A DNA stretch of 64,000 nucleotides from Centipeda felix (GTDB lineage Bacteria; Bacillota; Negativicutes; Selenomonadales; Selenomonadaceae), in assembly GCF_900186465.1 (NCBI RefSeq), contig NZ_LT891957.1, positions 246,328 through 310,327 on the forward strand, given 5' to 3'. The notes below the pieces were generated by a model. That model made no database searches. It was given only the letters and a program-made list of their open reading frames with translations, and was not told the origin of the DNA. Shown here piece by piece: positions 8,340 through 17,050 of this stretch (positions are counted from its first letter, which is position 1; every line of letters begins with the position of its first letter). The position numbers and the translations under genes are program-made.

Positions 8340-9877
8340 CGTGCATCTCCTGCCGCAATGATCGCCGCCAGTTTATCCATATCGAGACTCCGCTGCACCG
8401 TCGCAGCCAGGCGGTCATAGGCGTGCTCCTTTTCCGCCCCGCAGCGGTACTGAATGGGAAGCTCCTCCATGCCGCGCCGCGCGCGCAGACGGTTGAGCAC
8501 TGCCCGACGGAAATGATCGTCGTCAAAGATGCCGTGGATATACGTGCCCACGACTCCTCCGTCTGCCGAGACCGCACCGTCCAATACCGACGCTTCTGTA
8601 TTGCCCGCACGGACGATACGGAACGGACGGCATACCTCCTCGGCAAATCTTGTGTCGCCCATGTGGATCTCATAGCCCCGCATCCCGTGCACAGAGATGT
8701 TCTCCCCCAAGAAGGGAAACGCCGCACAGTCCGCCGTGACCTGCCGCAGATGCTTGCGCGCGGCAAAGGTCGTCGTGAGCGGCAGATACCCCAGCCCCTC
8801 CACCGCATCATGCGCCGACTCGGTGTGGAGCGGGTCGGAGATCCTCTCCCCGAGCATCTGGTAGCCGCCGCAGATCCCAAAGAGCGGCGTCCCCGCCGTG
8901 ACGCACGCACGGATGGCATCCGCGAGGCCCACCTGTCGGATATGGAGGAGATCTTCCGTCGTATTCTTCGACCCCGGCAGGAGGATGAGATCCGGATGAC
9001 CCAGTTCCTCTGGCGTGCGCACGTAATAGAGCGCGACATCCGGCTCGTGCGCCAGCGCGTCGAAGTCCGTAAAGTTCGATAGTTTCGGCGTACGAACGAC
9101 CGCAATGCGCAGCTGCCCATCGAAGGCGGCCGTATCGCCATAGTGCTGCTCGTCGAGGGAGACGGAGTCCTCCTCATCGATGCCGAGCGCGTCGATGTGC
9201 GGGATGACCCCAAGGACGGGCTTTCCCGTCTTTTTTTCCAAAAAGTCAAGGGCAGGCGTCAGGAGGCTCACGTCACCGCGAAACTTGTTGATGACAAGGC
9301 CCTTGACGAGCGCACGCTCCTCCGCGTCGAGCAGTTCCAGCGTCCCCACAAGGGCGGCAAGCGCACCGCCGCGGTCGATGTCGGCGATCAGGAGGACGGG
9401 CGCGCGAAGATGCTTTGCCACGCGCATATTGACGATATCGTTTGCCTTGAGATTGATCTCGGCGGGGCTGCCCGCGCCCTCGATCACGAGCAGATCATAC
9501 GCGGCACGCAGGCGATCCAGCGACACCTCAACGGCCTCCCATGCCTTGAGCGAATAGCCCGTGTGGTACTCCCGAGCACTCATATTGCCGACCGGTTCAC
9601 CCATGATGACAACTTGTGACTGCGCGTTCCCCGTCGGTTTGAGGAGGACAGGGTTCATATCGACTTCGGGGGCGAGTCCCGCCGCCTCCGCCTGCGCGAC
9701 CTGTGCCCTTCCCATCTCCCGCCCGTCGAGCGTGACATAGGAATTCAGCGCCATGTTCTGTGCCTTAAAGGGCACGACATGCTTACCCTGCTGATGAAAA
9801 ATACGGCAGAGTGCCGTCGTCAGGATGCTCTTGCCGACGTGAGAACTCGTCCCCATCAGCATGATGCTCTTCGCCAT
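8336..9877 (-). CDS. cobQ: Cobyric acid synthase CobQ
   Basis: Glutamine-dependent amidation of carboxylates b, d, e and g of adenosylcobyrinic acid a,c-diamide. 513 aa, normal length. N-terminal P-loop domain (MLMGTSSHVGKSILTTALCR), central dethiobiotin-synthetase-like fold, then a class I amidotransferase domain with nucleophile Cys in LFGICGGYQMLG and catalytic His in GTYIHGIFDDD. One base separates the cobU stop region from its start. Confidence 0.96.
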   Translation of the reverse strand: MAKSIMLMGTSSHVGKSILTTALCRIFHQQGKHVVPFKAQNMALNSYVTLDGREMGRAQVAQAEAAGLAPEVDMNPVLLKPTGNAQSQVVIMGEPVGNMSAREYHTGYSLKAWEAVEVSLDRLRAAYDLLVIEGAGSPAEINLKANDIVNMRVAKHLRAPVLLIADIDRGGALAALVGTLELLDAEERALVKGLVINKFRGDVSLLTPALDFLEKKTGKPVLGVIPHIDALGIDEEDSVSLDEQHYGDTAAFDGQLRIAVVRTPKLSNFTDFDALAHEPDVALYYVRTPEELGHPDLILLPGSKNTTEDLLHIRQVGLADAIRACVTAGTPLFGICGGYQMLGERISDPLHTESAHDAVEGLGYLPLTTTFAARKHLRQVTADCAAFPFLGENISVHGMRGYEIHMGDTRFAEEVCRPFRIVRAGNTEASVLDGAVSADGGVVGTYIHGIFDDDHFRRAVLNRLRARRGMEELPIQYRCGAEKEHAYDRLAATVQRSLDMDKLAAIIAAGDAR

Positions 9878-10450
9878 TTACACCGCCTCCGCCAGTTTTT
9901 TTAGATCAACGGGAATGCCGCAGGTGACGAGATAGACTTTTTCCGCGTGACGGGCGAGCTGCTGATTAGCAAGCCCCGCCATATCCCGATAGAGCCGCCC
10001 GAGGCGATTGGCAGGAACGATCCCGTCCCCCACCTCATTCGTGACAAAAATTGTCGTCGCATCGGCTTCCTCAGCGGCACGAATGAGCGCATGGATACGC
10101 GCCTCGACATGGCGTGCAAAGGAGTCGCGCTCCTGTTCCTCCTCCGAATACCGGAGCATATCGTTGCTGAGAAACATCGTCACACAGTCAAAGAGGATGA
10201 CGCCGTGCGCCTGCCCCGCCTCCCGGATGGCGTTCTCAGAGGAAAACGGTGCCTCGTAGGTCGTCCAGTCTGCCGGACGGCGCGACTGATGCAAATCGAC
10301 ACGCAGCTGCATCTCTGCATCATAGATCTGCGCGGTCGCAATATAGGCGACGGCCGTGCCGCTCTCTGCGGCGCAGCGCGCCGCACAGCGTTCGGCAAAC
10401 GAGGATTTGCCCGAGCGGACGCCGCCCGTTACGAGAATGATCTGCCCCAT
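9878..10450 (-). CDS. cobU: Adenosylcobinamide kinase / guanylyltransferase CobU
   Basis: Bifunctional kinase and GTP:adenosylcobinamide-phosphate guanylyltransferase. 190 aa from ATG 10450 (MGQIILVTGGVRSGKSSFAE), with the P-loop GGVRSGKSS at the N-terminus; FVTNEVGDGIVPANRLGRLYRD is the family's conserved C-terminal stretch. GTG 10459 is an alternative start but lies only one base from the GGAGG, so ATG is preferred. The start lies inside the cbiA 3' end. Confidence 0.93.
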   Translation of the reverse strand: MGQIILVTGGVRSGKSSFAERCAARCAAESGTAVAYIATAQIYDAEMQLRVDLHQSRRPADWTTYEAPFSSENAIREAGQAHGVILFDCVTMFLSNDMLRYSEEEQERDSFARHVEARIHALIRAAEEADATTIFVTNEVGDGIVPANRLGRLYRDMAGLANQQLARHAEKVYLVTCGIPVDLKKLAEAV

Positions 10451-11808
10451 TGATGACACGCCTCCACAAAATGCTCAGCCGCACTGCGGCATCCTGCAAA
10501 GTGCAGGTGCAGATAACTGCCGAGCGTATTCCCCCGACGATGTCCTGCTGGATACTGCGCGCCGCTGCGCAGTTTCGTTAAGCGGAAAGGACGGAGCTCA
10601 CTCTCTTCCGCCTCCGTCTCCTCGACGGAAAAGTGAAACTCGTGCCCGTGCAGGATAAGCCCTGCCGCACCAAGTATCGTATCCTCCGTCTGCTCCGCCT
10701 CCACGTAGCCGACCATCTGCAGGCGTTCGGTCATGCGCGCCCGCGCCGCGAACACCCCCGCCATCTCATGCTCTGCTCCCGCGAAATCCACCATCGAGCG
10801 CATGAGGTACATATAGCCGCCGCATTCGGCGTAGATGGGCATCCCCGCCTCCGACGCTGCACGTATCGCAGCGCGCATTGCCGTATTTTGCGCTAGGTCT
10901 GCGGCAAACATCTCAGGGAAGCCGCCGCCGATGATGATGCCGTCCACATCCGGCAGTGCCGCATCGTGCAGCGGGCTGAACTCCACCAGCTCCGCGCCGC
11001 ATGCACGGAGTTCGTCGAGACTCGCCGCATAGTAGAAGGAAAACGCCTCATCGCGCGCAACGGCAATGCGGCACGGATGCTGCGGTGGGCGTTCTCCCCC
11101 CCCTGCTGCTGCCGAAAGGGGCGGTGCCGTCTTAGCCAGAGCCATAATGCGGTCGATGTCGAGTCCCGTCTCAACGCACGTCCCAAGGCTCTGAATCATC
11201 GCCTTTGCTTCATGCTCCTCCACGGGGGTCAGACCAAGATGCCGCTCGGGAAGAACGAAAGACGCATCGCGGCGCAGCGACCCATAGACGGGCATATCAA
11301 TCCCCACCATAGCCGTGCGAACCATCGCCTCATGTGTCCCGCTGCCGAGACGGTTGAGCAGTACACCTGCGAGTTTTATGCTTGGATCGTAGCTGCGAAA
11401 GCCAAGTGCTGTCGCAGCAGCGGAAGCCCCGACGGATTTGACATCCATGACGAGGAGCACGGGCGCATCCAGAACCTTTGCGATGGCGGCGGTCGAACTG
11501 ATGCCGCGCCGGCCGCCGTCGTACAGCCCCATCACACCCTCGATCACGGCAATGTCTGCGCCGCGGCACTCACGGGCAAAGATTTCCGCGAGCCGTGCTT
11601 CGGGCACAAGCCATGTATCCAGATTATGCCCCGTACGCCCGCCTGCGATGCGGTGATAGCCGAGGTCGATGTAGTCGGGGCCGACCTTAAAGGACTGTAC
11701 GGAAAGGCCGCGCGCCCGCAGTGCTGCAAGCAGTCCTGCCGTCAGCGTTGTCTTTCCTGCCCCCGACTGCGTTGCCGCGATCACAATGCGCGGAATATTC
11801 CACTGCAT
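10429..11808 (-). CDS. cbiA: Cobyrinate a,c-diamide synthase CbiA
   Basis: ATP- and glutamine-dependent amidation of cobyrinate at positions a and c. 459 aa: N-terminal P-loop domain (AATQSGAGKTTLTAGLLAAL) and C-terminal amidotransferase domain with nucleophile Cys in IYAECGGYMYLM. It lacks the longer CobB features. It follows cbiC by 10 bp and its 3' end overlaps cobU. Confidence 0.95.
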   Translation of the reverse strand: MQWNIPRIVIAATQSGAGKTTLTAGLLAALRARGLSVQSFKVGPDYIDLGYHRIAGGRTGHNLDTWLVPEARLAEIFARECRGADIAVIEGVMGLYDGGRRGISSTAAIAKVLDAPVLLVMDVKSVGASAAATALGFRSYDPSIKLAGVLLNRLGSGTHEAMVRTAMVGIDMPVYGSLRRDASFVLPERHLGLTPVEEHEAKAMIQSLGTCVETGLDIDRIMALAKTAPPLSAAAGGGERPPQHPCRIAVARDEAFSFYYAASLDELRACGAELVEFSPLHDAALPDVDGIIIGGGFPEMFAADLAQNTAMRAAIRAASEAGMPIYAECGGYMYLMRSMVDFAGAEHEMAGVFAARARMTERLQMVGYVEAEQTEDTILGAAGLILHGHEFHFSVEETEAEESELRPFRLTKLRSGAQYPAGHRRGNTLGSYLHLHFAGCRSAAEHFVEACHQWGRSFS

Positions 11809-11818
11809 GATGTGCTCC

Positions 11819-12454
11819 TCAGGGACGGGTATTGTCGATCATATACATCAGCGCATTGACTGCCGCCGCCGCAATCGGACTGCCGCCCTTCGACCCTTCG
11901 ACCGTAATGTAGGGAACGATGTCGTTTGCGGCGAGCTCCGCCTTGGACTCTGCCGCACCGACAAAGCCGACGGGAATACCGACGATACAGGCAGGGCGAA
12001 TCCCCTCCTCACGAACCAGGCGCAGAACCTCAAAGAGCGCCGTCGGTGCGTTGCCGATGGCGACGATGCTGCCGTCCATATCCTTGCCAAACGTACGCAT
12101 GGCAACCATTGAGCGCGTAATCCCCTCCGCCTTTGCGCGTGCGGCAACATCGGGATCCGCCACCAGGCAGTGCACCGTACCGCCGAACGAGGCAAGTTTC
12201 TTCTTGTTGATGCCCGTACGCACCATCTCGACATCCGTATAGATATCGACCCCGCGTTTCAGAGCGGCAATCGCCGCGTCGATCGCCTGCGGGTGTACGC
12301 GTGTAATGGGCGCATAGCCCACATCTCCCGATGCGTGAATGAGGCGCGAGTAGAGCTTCGTCTCACGCTCGTCGAGATGCAGCTCTGCCAGATGCGGTGC
12401 GATCAGCTCCATACTGCGATTTTCAATGGTCATCGGCTCTTTGATAAAATCCAT
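11819..12454 (-). CDS. cbiC: Cobalt-precorrin-8 methylmutase CbiC
   Basis: Moves the C11 methyl group to C12, giving cobyrinate. 211 aa, normal length. The conserved His-containing IHASGDVGYAPI (about residues 40-51) and the C-terminal ACIVGIPVGFVGAAESK are typical. It is spaced 9 bp after cbiJ. Confidence 0.95.
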   Translation of the reverse strand: MDFIKEPMTIENRSMELIAPHLAELHLDERETKLYSRLIHASGDVGYAPITRVHPQAIDAAIAALKRGVDIYTDVEMVRTGINKKKLASFGGTVHCLVADPDVAARAKAEGITRSMVAMRTFGKDMDGSIVAIGNAPTALFEVLRLVREEGIRPACIVGIPVGFVGAAESKAELAANDIVPYITVEGSKGGSPIAAAAVNALMYMIDNTRP

Positions 12455-12463
12455 GAAGGTCTC

Positions 12464-13246
12464 CTATTTTCTATCGTAAATATCAGCAACAAATGTCAGA
12501 ACTTCCTCCGCCGTATGGGCCAGATGCGGATAGGAAAGCACGGGGCGGTCGATCACCACGACAGGCAGACCGAGATCTTCCGCCGCCTGAAACTTCGCAT
12601 CCGTCCCGCCGACAGTGCCGCTGTTCTTCGTCACAATCACGTCTGCTTCGTACTTCTCGTACATGGCACGGTTCAGCGCACGGGAAAAGGGCCCCTGCAT
12701 CGCAATGATCTGCGCGGGCGTCAGCCCCAGCTCCGCGCAGAGTGCCACGACCTCCGCCGTCGGCAGAACGCGCGCTGTGAGCACGCAGTCAAACGTCGCT
12801 GCTGCATGGACGAAACGCTCCAGATTGCGGCTGCCCGTCGTCAGAAAGATATGCCGCCCCAAGCCCGCCGCGGTCTCCGCAGCCTCCTCATAGGAGTGTA
12901 CGAGATGCACCTTCTCATACGAGATATCGCTCAGATCGCGCTCGTAGCGGATGTAGGGAACATCTGCCGCCGCACACGCCGCCATGGCGTTGCGCGAAAC
13001 ATTGACAGCGTAAGGATGCGTCGCATCGACAAAGACGCGAACGTCATGTGTCCTAAAATACGCCGCCATTTCATCCGCATTGAGCGGCGTATCATGCACC
13101 GTCAGATGCCCGCCTGCCGCACGCTGCGCCTCGAGCAGCTGCTCCCCGTAGGAACTCACAACAGATGCTGTCACGTCGTATCCCGCTTCGCAGAGACGGC
13201 GGACGACGGCACGCCCGTCCTGCGTCCCCGCTGCCGTGAAGATCAC
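12464..13246 (-). CDS. cbiJ: Cobalt-precorrin-6A reductase CbiJ/CobK
   Basis: NAD(P)H-dependent reduction of the corrin ring. The frame is open to 13291, but GTG 13246 (VIFTAAGTQDGRAVVRRL) is preferred. It gives the normal GTxDGR nucleotide-binding N-terminus, forms a 4-bp GTGA overlap with the cbiH stop like the neighbouring junctions, and yields 260 aa. Later family motifs FVDATHPYAVNVSRNA and IFLTTGSRNLERF are visible. Confidence 0.9.
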   Translation of the reverse strand: MIFTAAGTQDGRAVVRRLCEAGYDVTASVVSSYGEQLLEAQRAAGGHLTVHDTPLNADEMAAYFRTHDVRVFVDATHPYAVNVSRNAMAACAAADVPYIRYERDLSDISYEKVHLVHSYEEAAETAAGLGRHIFLTTGSRNLERFVHAAATFDCVLTARVLPTAEVVALCAELGLTPAQIIAMQGPFSRALNRAMYEKYEADVIVTKNSGTVGGTDAKFQAAEDLGLPVVVIDRPVLSYPHLAHTAEEVLTFVADIYDRK

Positions 13247-13998
13247 AGTCCCGGCTCCCGCTTCTGATAGCCACGCGGCGTAATCATCCACTGCCCGTTC
13301 TGCTTCGTCTTCGAGTTGCCGATGATCACAATCGAGAACATATTGATGTCCTCTTTGGTAAACGCACCGAGGGTTGAGATCACCACGTTCTCTCCCTCAC
13401 GGCTCGCCGACGTCACAATGCCGACGGGCGTTTCGGGCGTGCGCTCATGCAGGAAGATCTCCTGCACGGCCTGGATCTGGCCGACGCGCTTATGGCTGCG
13501 CGGATTGTAAAGCACCGTGACGAAGTCTCCCTTCGCCGCGAGCTCTGCACGCTCCTGGATCAGCTCCCATGGCGTGAGGAGATCGGAAAGACTGATGACG
13601 GCAAAGTCGTGCATGATCGGCGCGCCAAGGAGCCCTGCCGCCGCACTCATTGCCGAGACACCCGGGATCACACCGCCGAATTCGGGACGCAGATCCTCAT
13701 CCATCTTCATGAGGAGTTCGAGCACCAGCCCGGCCATACCATAGATGCCGGCATCGCCGCTTGAGATCACGACGACATTCTCCCCCGCTGCTGCTTCCTC
13801 CAGTGCCGCACGGCAGCGATCGATCTCCTGCGTCATGCCCGTATCGAGCACCTTTTTCCCTTCGACCAGATCGGCGATCAGCTGGATATAGCGGCTGTAG
13901 CCGACAACTGCCGTTGCTTCCTCAATCGTGCGATGTGCACGATAGGTCATATCATCCGTACTGCCGGGGCCAATGCCCACAACACTTATTTTTCCCAT
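13243..13998 (-). CDS. cbiH: Precorrin-3B C17-methyltransferase CbiH/CobJ
   Basis: SAM-dependent methylation with ring contraction, in the tetrapyrrole-methylase fold. 251 aa; GIGPGSTDDMTYRA (SAM site) near the N-terminus, then VVVISSGDAGIYGMAGL and VTVLYNPRSHKR, specific to this branch. ATG 13998 lies 12 bp inside the cbiG coding end. Confidence 0.94.
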   Translation of the reverse strand: MGKISVVGIGPGSTDDMTYRAHRTIEEATAVVGYSRYIQLIADLVEGKKVLDTGMTQEIDRCRAALEEAAAGENVVVISSGDAGIYGMAGLVLELLMKMDEDLRPEFGGVIPGVSAMSAAAGLLGAPIMHDFAVISLSDLLTPWELIQERAELAAKGDFVTVLYNPRSHKRVGQIQAVQEIFLHERTPETPVGIVTSASREGENVVISTLGAFTKEDINMFSIVIIGNSKTKQNGQWMITPRGYQKREPGL

Positions 13999-15074
13999 AG
14001 GAGTGCCACCGTCACTTTCCCAAATACTGTTTTTCCGAGTGCCATGCGGCCGCCTTCCGTGCCTGCTGCACAGAGTGCCGCCGCCTCACATACATTTCCG
14101 ACACCGATTGTTTTCCGCACAAAATCCGATTCGGTCAGACCATAGTCCTCAATCATCTGCCGAAGCTCCTCCTGCGGGAAAAAGACAATCTCACGGCCGA
14201 GCGTCCGCGCGGCTGCGAGAAGCCCTGTCTCATTACGCTTGACCTCGGTGCTCGCAAAACAATCGATCGCGGATGGTTCCCGTCCGATCATCCCACATGC
14301 CTCCGTCAACGCGCGGAGAATCTGGGCCTCCGTTACACCGGCACGGCATCCTACGCCCGCGATCAGGCGCCGTGGAACGAGATAGAGCGTCCGCTCCTCC
14401 GCAGTGGCAGGCACATGCTCCGCCCCAACGATGACAACGCGACAGCTCGCTCCATCCGCAGGGGGAACCTCGCCGCGAAAGAGCCGTGCGCCGATCTCCT
14501 GCTCCCGCAGCTGTGCCTCATAGAAGGCGGCCTGCGGCAGATCACTGTCGATATCGTAGTGCACTTCCTCGCCTGCCATGAGCGCCGTATTCAGCACCTG
14601 TATGGCAGACTTTGGCACAGGGCGCAGGGCAAGCCGCGCAGCGACAGCATCGGGAGCGAGCACACCCGTCACATCCGTTGCCGTCGTAATGACGGGATCC
14701 GCGCCCACCGCCGCACAAAGCGTGCGCGTCAGATCATTCGCCCCGCCGACGTGGCCCGAAAGGAGACTGATGCCATGCCGCCCCTGCTCGTCAAAAACGA
14801 TCACGGCGGGGTCGTACAGTTTGCTGCGGACACAGGGGGCAAGCGTACGCACGACAATCCCCGTCGCCATGACACAGACGAGTGCATCATAGCGTGAAAA
14901 CGCCGTCGTAATCGCCGCGGACAGATGGGCAAAACAGGCAGTATGTCCTGCCGTTGGTGCACTGCCATTCAGCCGCTCCGGCAAATAGAGCTGCGCCTCT
15001 CCGTCAAGGGCGGCACACAGACGCGCCGCAAGCGCAGCTCCGCCGTCCGTCAAGGCAAAGACAGCAGCTCTCAC
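13986..15074 (-). CDS. cbiG: Cobalt-precorrin-5A hydrolase CbiG
   Basis: Opens the lactone and releases the two-carbon fragment as acetaldehyde in the anaerobic pathway. 362 aa with the three usual parts: N-terminal domain, middle domain (LVCVMATGIVVRTLAPCV, LLSGHVGGANDLTR) and C-terminal CbiG domain (LIAGVGCRAGVTEAQILRAL). GTG 15074 overlaps the cbiF stop by 4 bp. Its presence marks the early-cobalt (anaerobic) route. Confidence 0.94.
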   Translation of the reverse strand: MRAAVFALTDGGAALAARLCAALDGEAQLYLPERLNGSAPTAGHTACFAHLSAAITTAFSRYDALVCVMATGIVVRTLAPCVRSKLYDPAVIVFDEQGRHGISLLSGHVGGANDLTRTLCAAVGADPVITTATDVTGVLAPDAVAARLALRPVPKSAIQVLNTALMAGEEVHYDIDSDLPQAAFYEAQLREQEIGARLFRGEVPPADGASCRVVIVGAEHVPATAEERTLYLVPRRLIAGVGCRAGVTEAQILRALTEACGMIGREPSAIDCFASTEVKRNETGLLAAARTLGREIVFFPQEELRQMIEDYGLTESDFVRKTIGVGNVCEAAALCAAGTEGGRMALGKTVFGKVTVALLWEK

Positions 15075-15826
15075 TGCTTTGCATCCCGAAACATGTGCGA
15101 GAAATTGGCAGCATAGAGCCGCGACGGCTCATACACCGCATCGAGGCAGTCGCCGACCACGATCATCGCCGTGCGGTCGATCTCCTCCGCCTTCACCTGC
15201 TCCGCAATCGTCGCAAGCGTACCGCGCAGGATCTTCTGCTCCGGCCATGTTGCGCGCTGCACAATGGCGACGGGGGTCGTCGGCTCATACCCGCCCGCTG
15301 TCAGCTCTGCCGCCACCTCCTCGATCATCGTGATCGAGAGGAAAATACACATCGTCGAATGGTGTGCAGCGAGACTGCGCAGCTTCTCGCGCTCCGGCAC
15401 GGGTGTGCGCCCCTCGTTGCGCGTGATGATGACCGTCTGTGAGATGCCAGGCAGGGTATACTCCTGCCGCAGCGCCGCCGCTGTCCCGAGAAAGGAACTG
15501 ACGCCCGGCACAACATCATAGGAAAAGCCGCGCTTTTCCCACGCGTCCATCTGCTCTTGAATCGCCCCATAGATCGCAGGATCACCCGTATGGAGACGCA
15601 CGGTCATCTTCCCTGCCGTCTCCGCACGCGCGATCACCGCAATGACCTCATCAAGCGTCATGTGCGCCGAGTTGTGGATCTCCGCCTCCTCCTTGCAGAA
15701 ATCGAGGAGGGCGGGGTTCACGAGCGAGCCGGCATAGATAACGACATCCGCCTCAGCCAGATAGCGTGCGCCCTTCACCGTGATGAGCTCAGGGTCACCG
15801 GGACCCGCACCGACAATATGAATCAT
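15071..15826 (-). CDS. cbiF: Cobalt-precorrin-4 C11-methyltransferase CbiF/CobM
   Basis: SAM-dependent tetrapyrrole methylase, 251 aa. MIHIVGAGPGDPELITVKGA is the SAM-site signature; IYAGSLVNPALL and VRLHTGDPAIYGAIQEQ are typical of CbiF/CobM rather than CbiH or CbiL. It lies 7 bp after cbiT and overlaps cbiG by 4 bp. Confidence 0.95.
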   Translation of the reverse strand: MIHIVGAGPGDPELITVKGARYLAEADVVIYAGSLVNPALLDFCKEEAEIHNSAHMTLDEVIAVIARAETAGKMTVRLHTGDPAIYGAIQEQMDAWEKRGFSYDVVPGVSSFLGTAAALRQEYTLPGISQTVIITRNEGRTPVPEREKLRSLAAHHSTMCIFLSITMIEEVAAELTAGGYEPTTPVAIVQRATWPEQKILRGTLATIAEQVKAEEIDRTAMIVVGDCLDAVYEPSRLYAANFSHMFRDAKQ

Positions 15827-15833
15827 GTATTCC

Positions 15834-16409
15834 TCACTTTCTCTGTGCCGTAATGATATAAATCGGATTCAGTGCCTTTGCCATATCGTAGGGACCGACG
15901 CGTTCCAACCGACTGATCTGCACCTGTATAGCCTCGTAGGTATAGAGCTCCGCATGCGCATGGAAATAATCCAGACAGGCGGCGACCGTCTGCATCGTAA
16001 TCGCATTTGTCACGATGCGTCCGCCGCTGTTCATCCGCGTTCCGATGATGTCCAGAATCTCGGGCAGACGCCGTCCGCTGCCGCCGATCAAAGCGACATC
16101 GAGATGGGGAAGCCCATCCAGCGCGGCGGGAGCCGCCCCCTCGATCACCGTGAGGTTCGGCGTGGAAAAACGTGCCGCATTCTCCTTGATGAGGGCGATT
16201 CCCTCGGGATTTTTTTCGATGGCGTAGACATGCCCCTGCGGCGCAAGACGCGCTGCCTCCACCGAGAGTGAGCCCGTCCCCGCACCGACATCATAGACGA
16301 CAGCATCGGGAGCAATCTGCGCCTTGACGAGCGTGAGAGTGCGTATCTCCTCTTTTGTCATAGGCACATTACCGCGCACAAAAGCGTCATCTTTTATGCC
16401 GAGATTCAT
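15834..16409 (-). CDS. cbiT: Cobalt-precorrin-6B C15-methyltransferase (decarboxylating) CbiT
   Basis: Class I SAM methyltransferase, 191 aa. VRGNVPMTKEEIRTLTL at the N-terminus and motif I VYDVGAGTGSLSVEAARLAP are diagnostic for CbiT. It is a separate protein here, paired with cbiE just upstream (4-bp overlap). In many bacteria the two are fused as CobL. Confidence 0.95.
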   Translation of the reverse strand: MNLGIKDDAFVRGNVPMTKEEIRTLTLVKAQIAPDAVVYDVGAGTGSLSVEAARLAPQGHVYAIEKNPEGIALIKENAARFSTPNLTVIEGAAPAALDGLPHLDVALIGGSGRRLPEILDIIGTRMNSGGRIVTNAITMQTVAACLDYFHAHAELYTYEAIQVQISRLERVGPYDMAKALNPIYIITAQRK

Positions 16410-17050
16410 GCATCATCCTCCTTCACCGCACAGACGATAATCACGCCGTGCCCAATTCCTTCATCACGCGCCGCATCTCCCAGCGTCGTCCGAACAATGT
16501 TCTCATCCGCATAGGAAAGGCGCGTCGCTATATACATCATGTCATCTGAACGCCAGCCTGATGAGAGCAGGCGCTGCGCGATGGTCTGCGAGTTGTGCTT
16601 CCCGTCCGTCAGCATCCCGAGCACGGCATCTGCCGTACGCGCGAGCTCCTCTGCCCGCGGCTCGCGCCCGTGAAAACTGAGCAGACGCGCATCGTGCCAC
16701 GGCAGGGCGAGCCGCGCAAAGGCAAATTGGAGCGAGCTGATGCCCGGGATCACAGCCATCTGCTCGGGCGGGAACGTCCGCCGCAGAGCATCCAGCATCG
16801 AGTAGTAGCCGGGATCTCCCGAGACCATGACCACCACATCATCGTCGCGGAGCGCATCCCGGATAAAGGTCAGCACCTCTGCAATATCCGCTCCGATCGC
16901 ATGCGTACGTACCCCCGCAGGAGCAAGATCGGCGAGCGCGCGCCGCCCGCCGACGAGGACGCGCGCGTCATGGATCGCCGCCCGTGCCTGCGGCAGAAGA
17001 TAGGCGGGGTCGCCGGGGCCGATGCCGACGACGGTGATCGTATGTCTCAT
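16406..17050 (-). CDS. cbiE: Cobalt-precorrin-7 C5-methyltransferase CbiE
   Basis: Tetrapyrrole methylase partner of CbiT. 214 aa from ATG 17050 (MRHTITVVGIGPGDPAYLLP), which forms a 4-bp ATGA overlap with the cbiD stop and has GGAG nine bases upstream; an ATG five codons earlier is less likely. VVVMVSGDPGYYSML is the family's second motif. Confidence 0.94.
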   Translation of the reverse strand: MRHTITVVGIGPGDPAYLLPQARAAIHDARVLVGGRRALADLAPAGVRTHAIGADIAEVLTFIRDALRDDDVVVMVSGDPGYYSMLDALRRTFPPEQMAVIPGISSLQFAFARLALPWHDARLLSFHGREPRAEELARTADAVLGMLTDGKHNSQTIAQRLLSSGWRSDDMMYIATRLSYADENIVRTTLGDAARDEGIGHGVIIVCAVKEDDA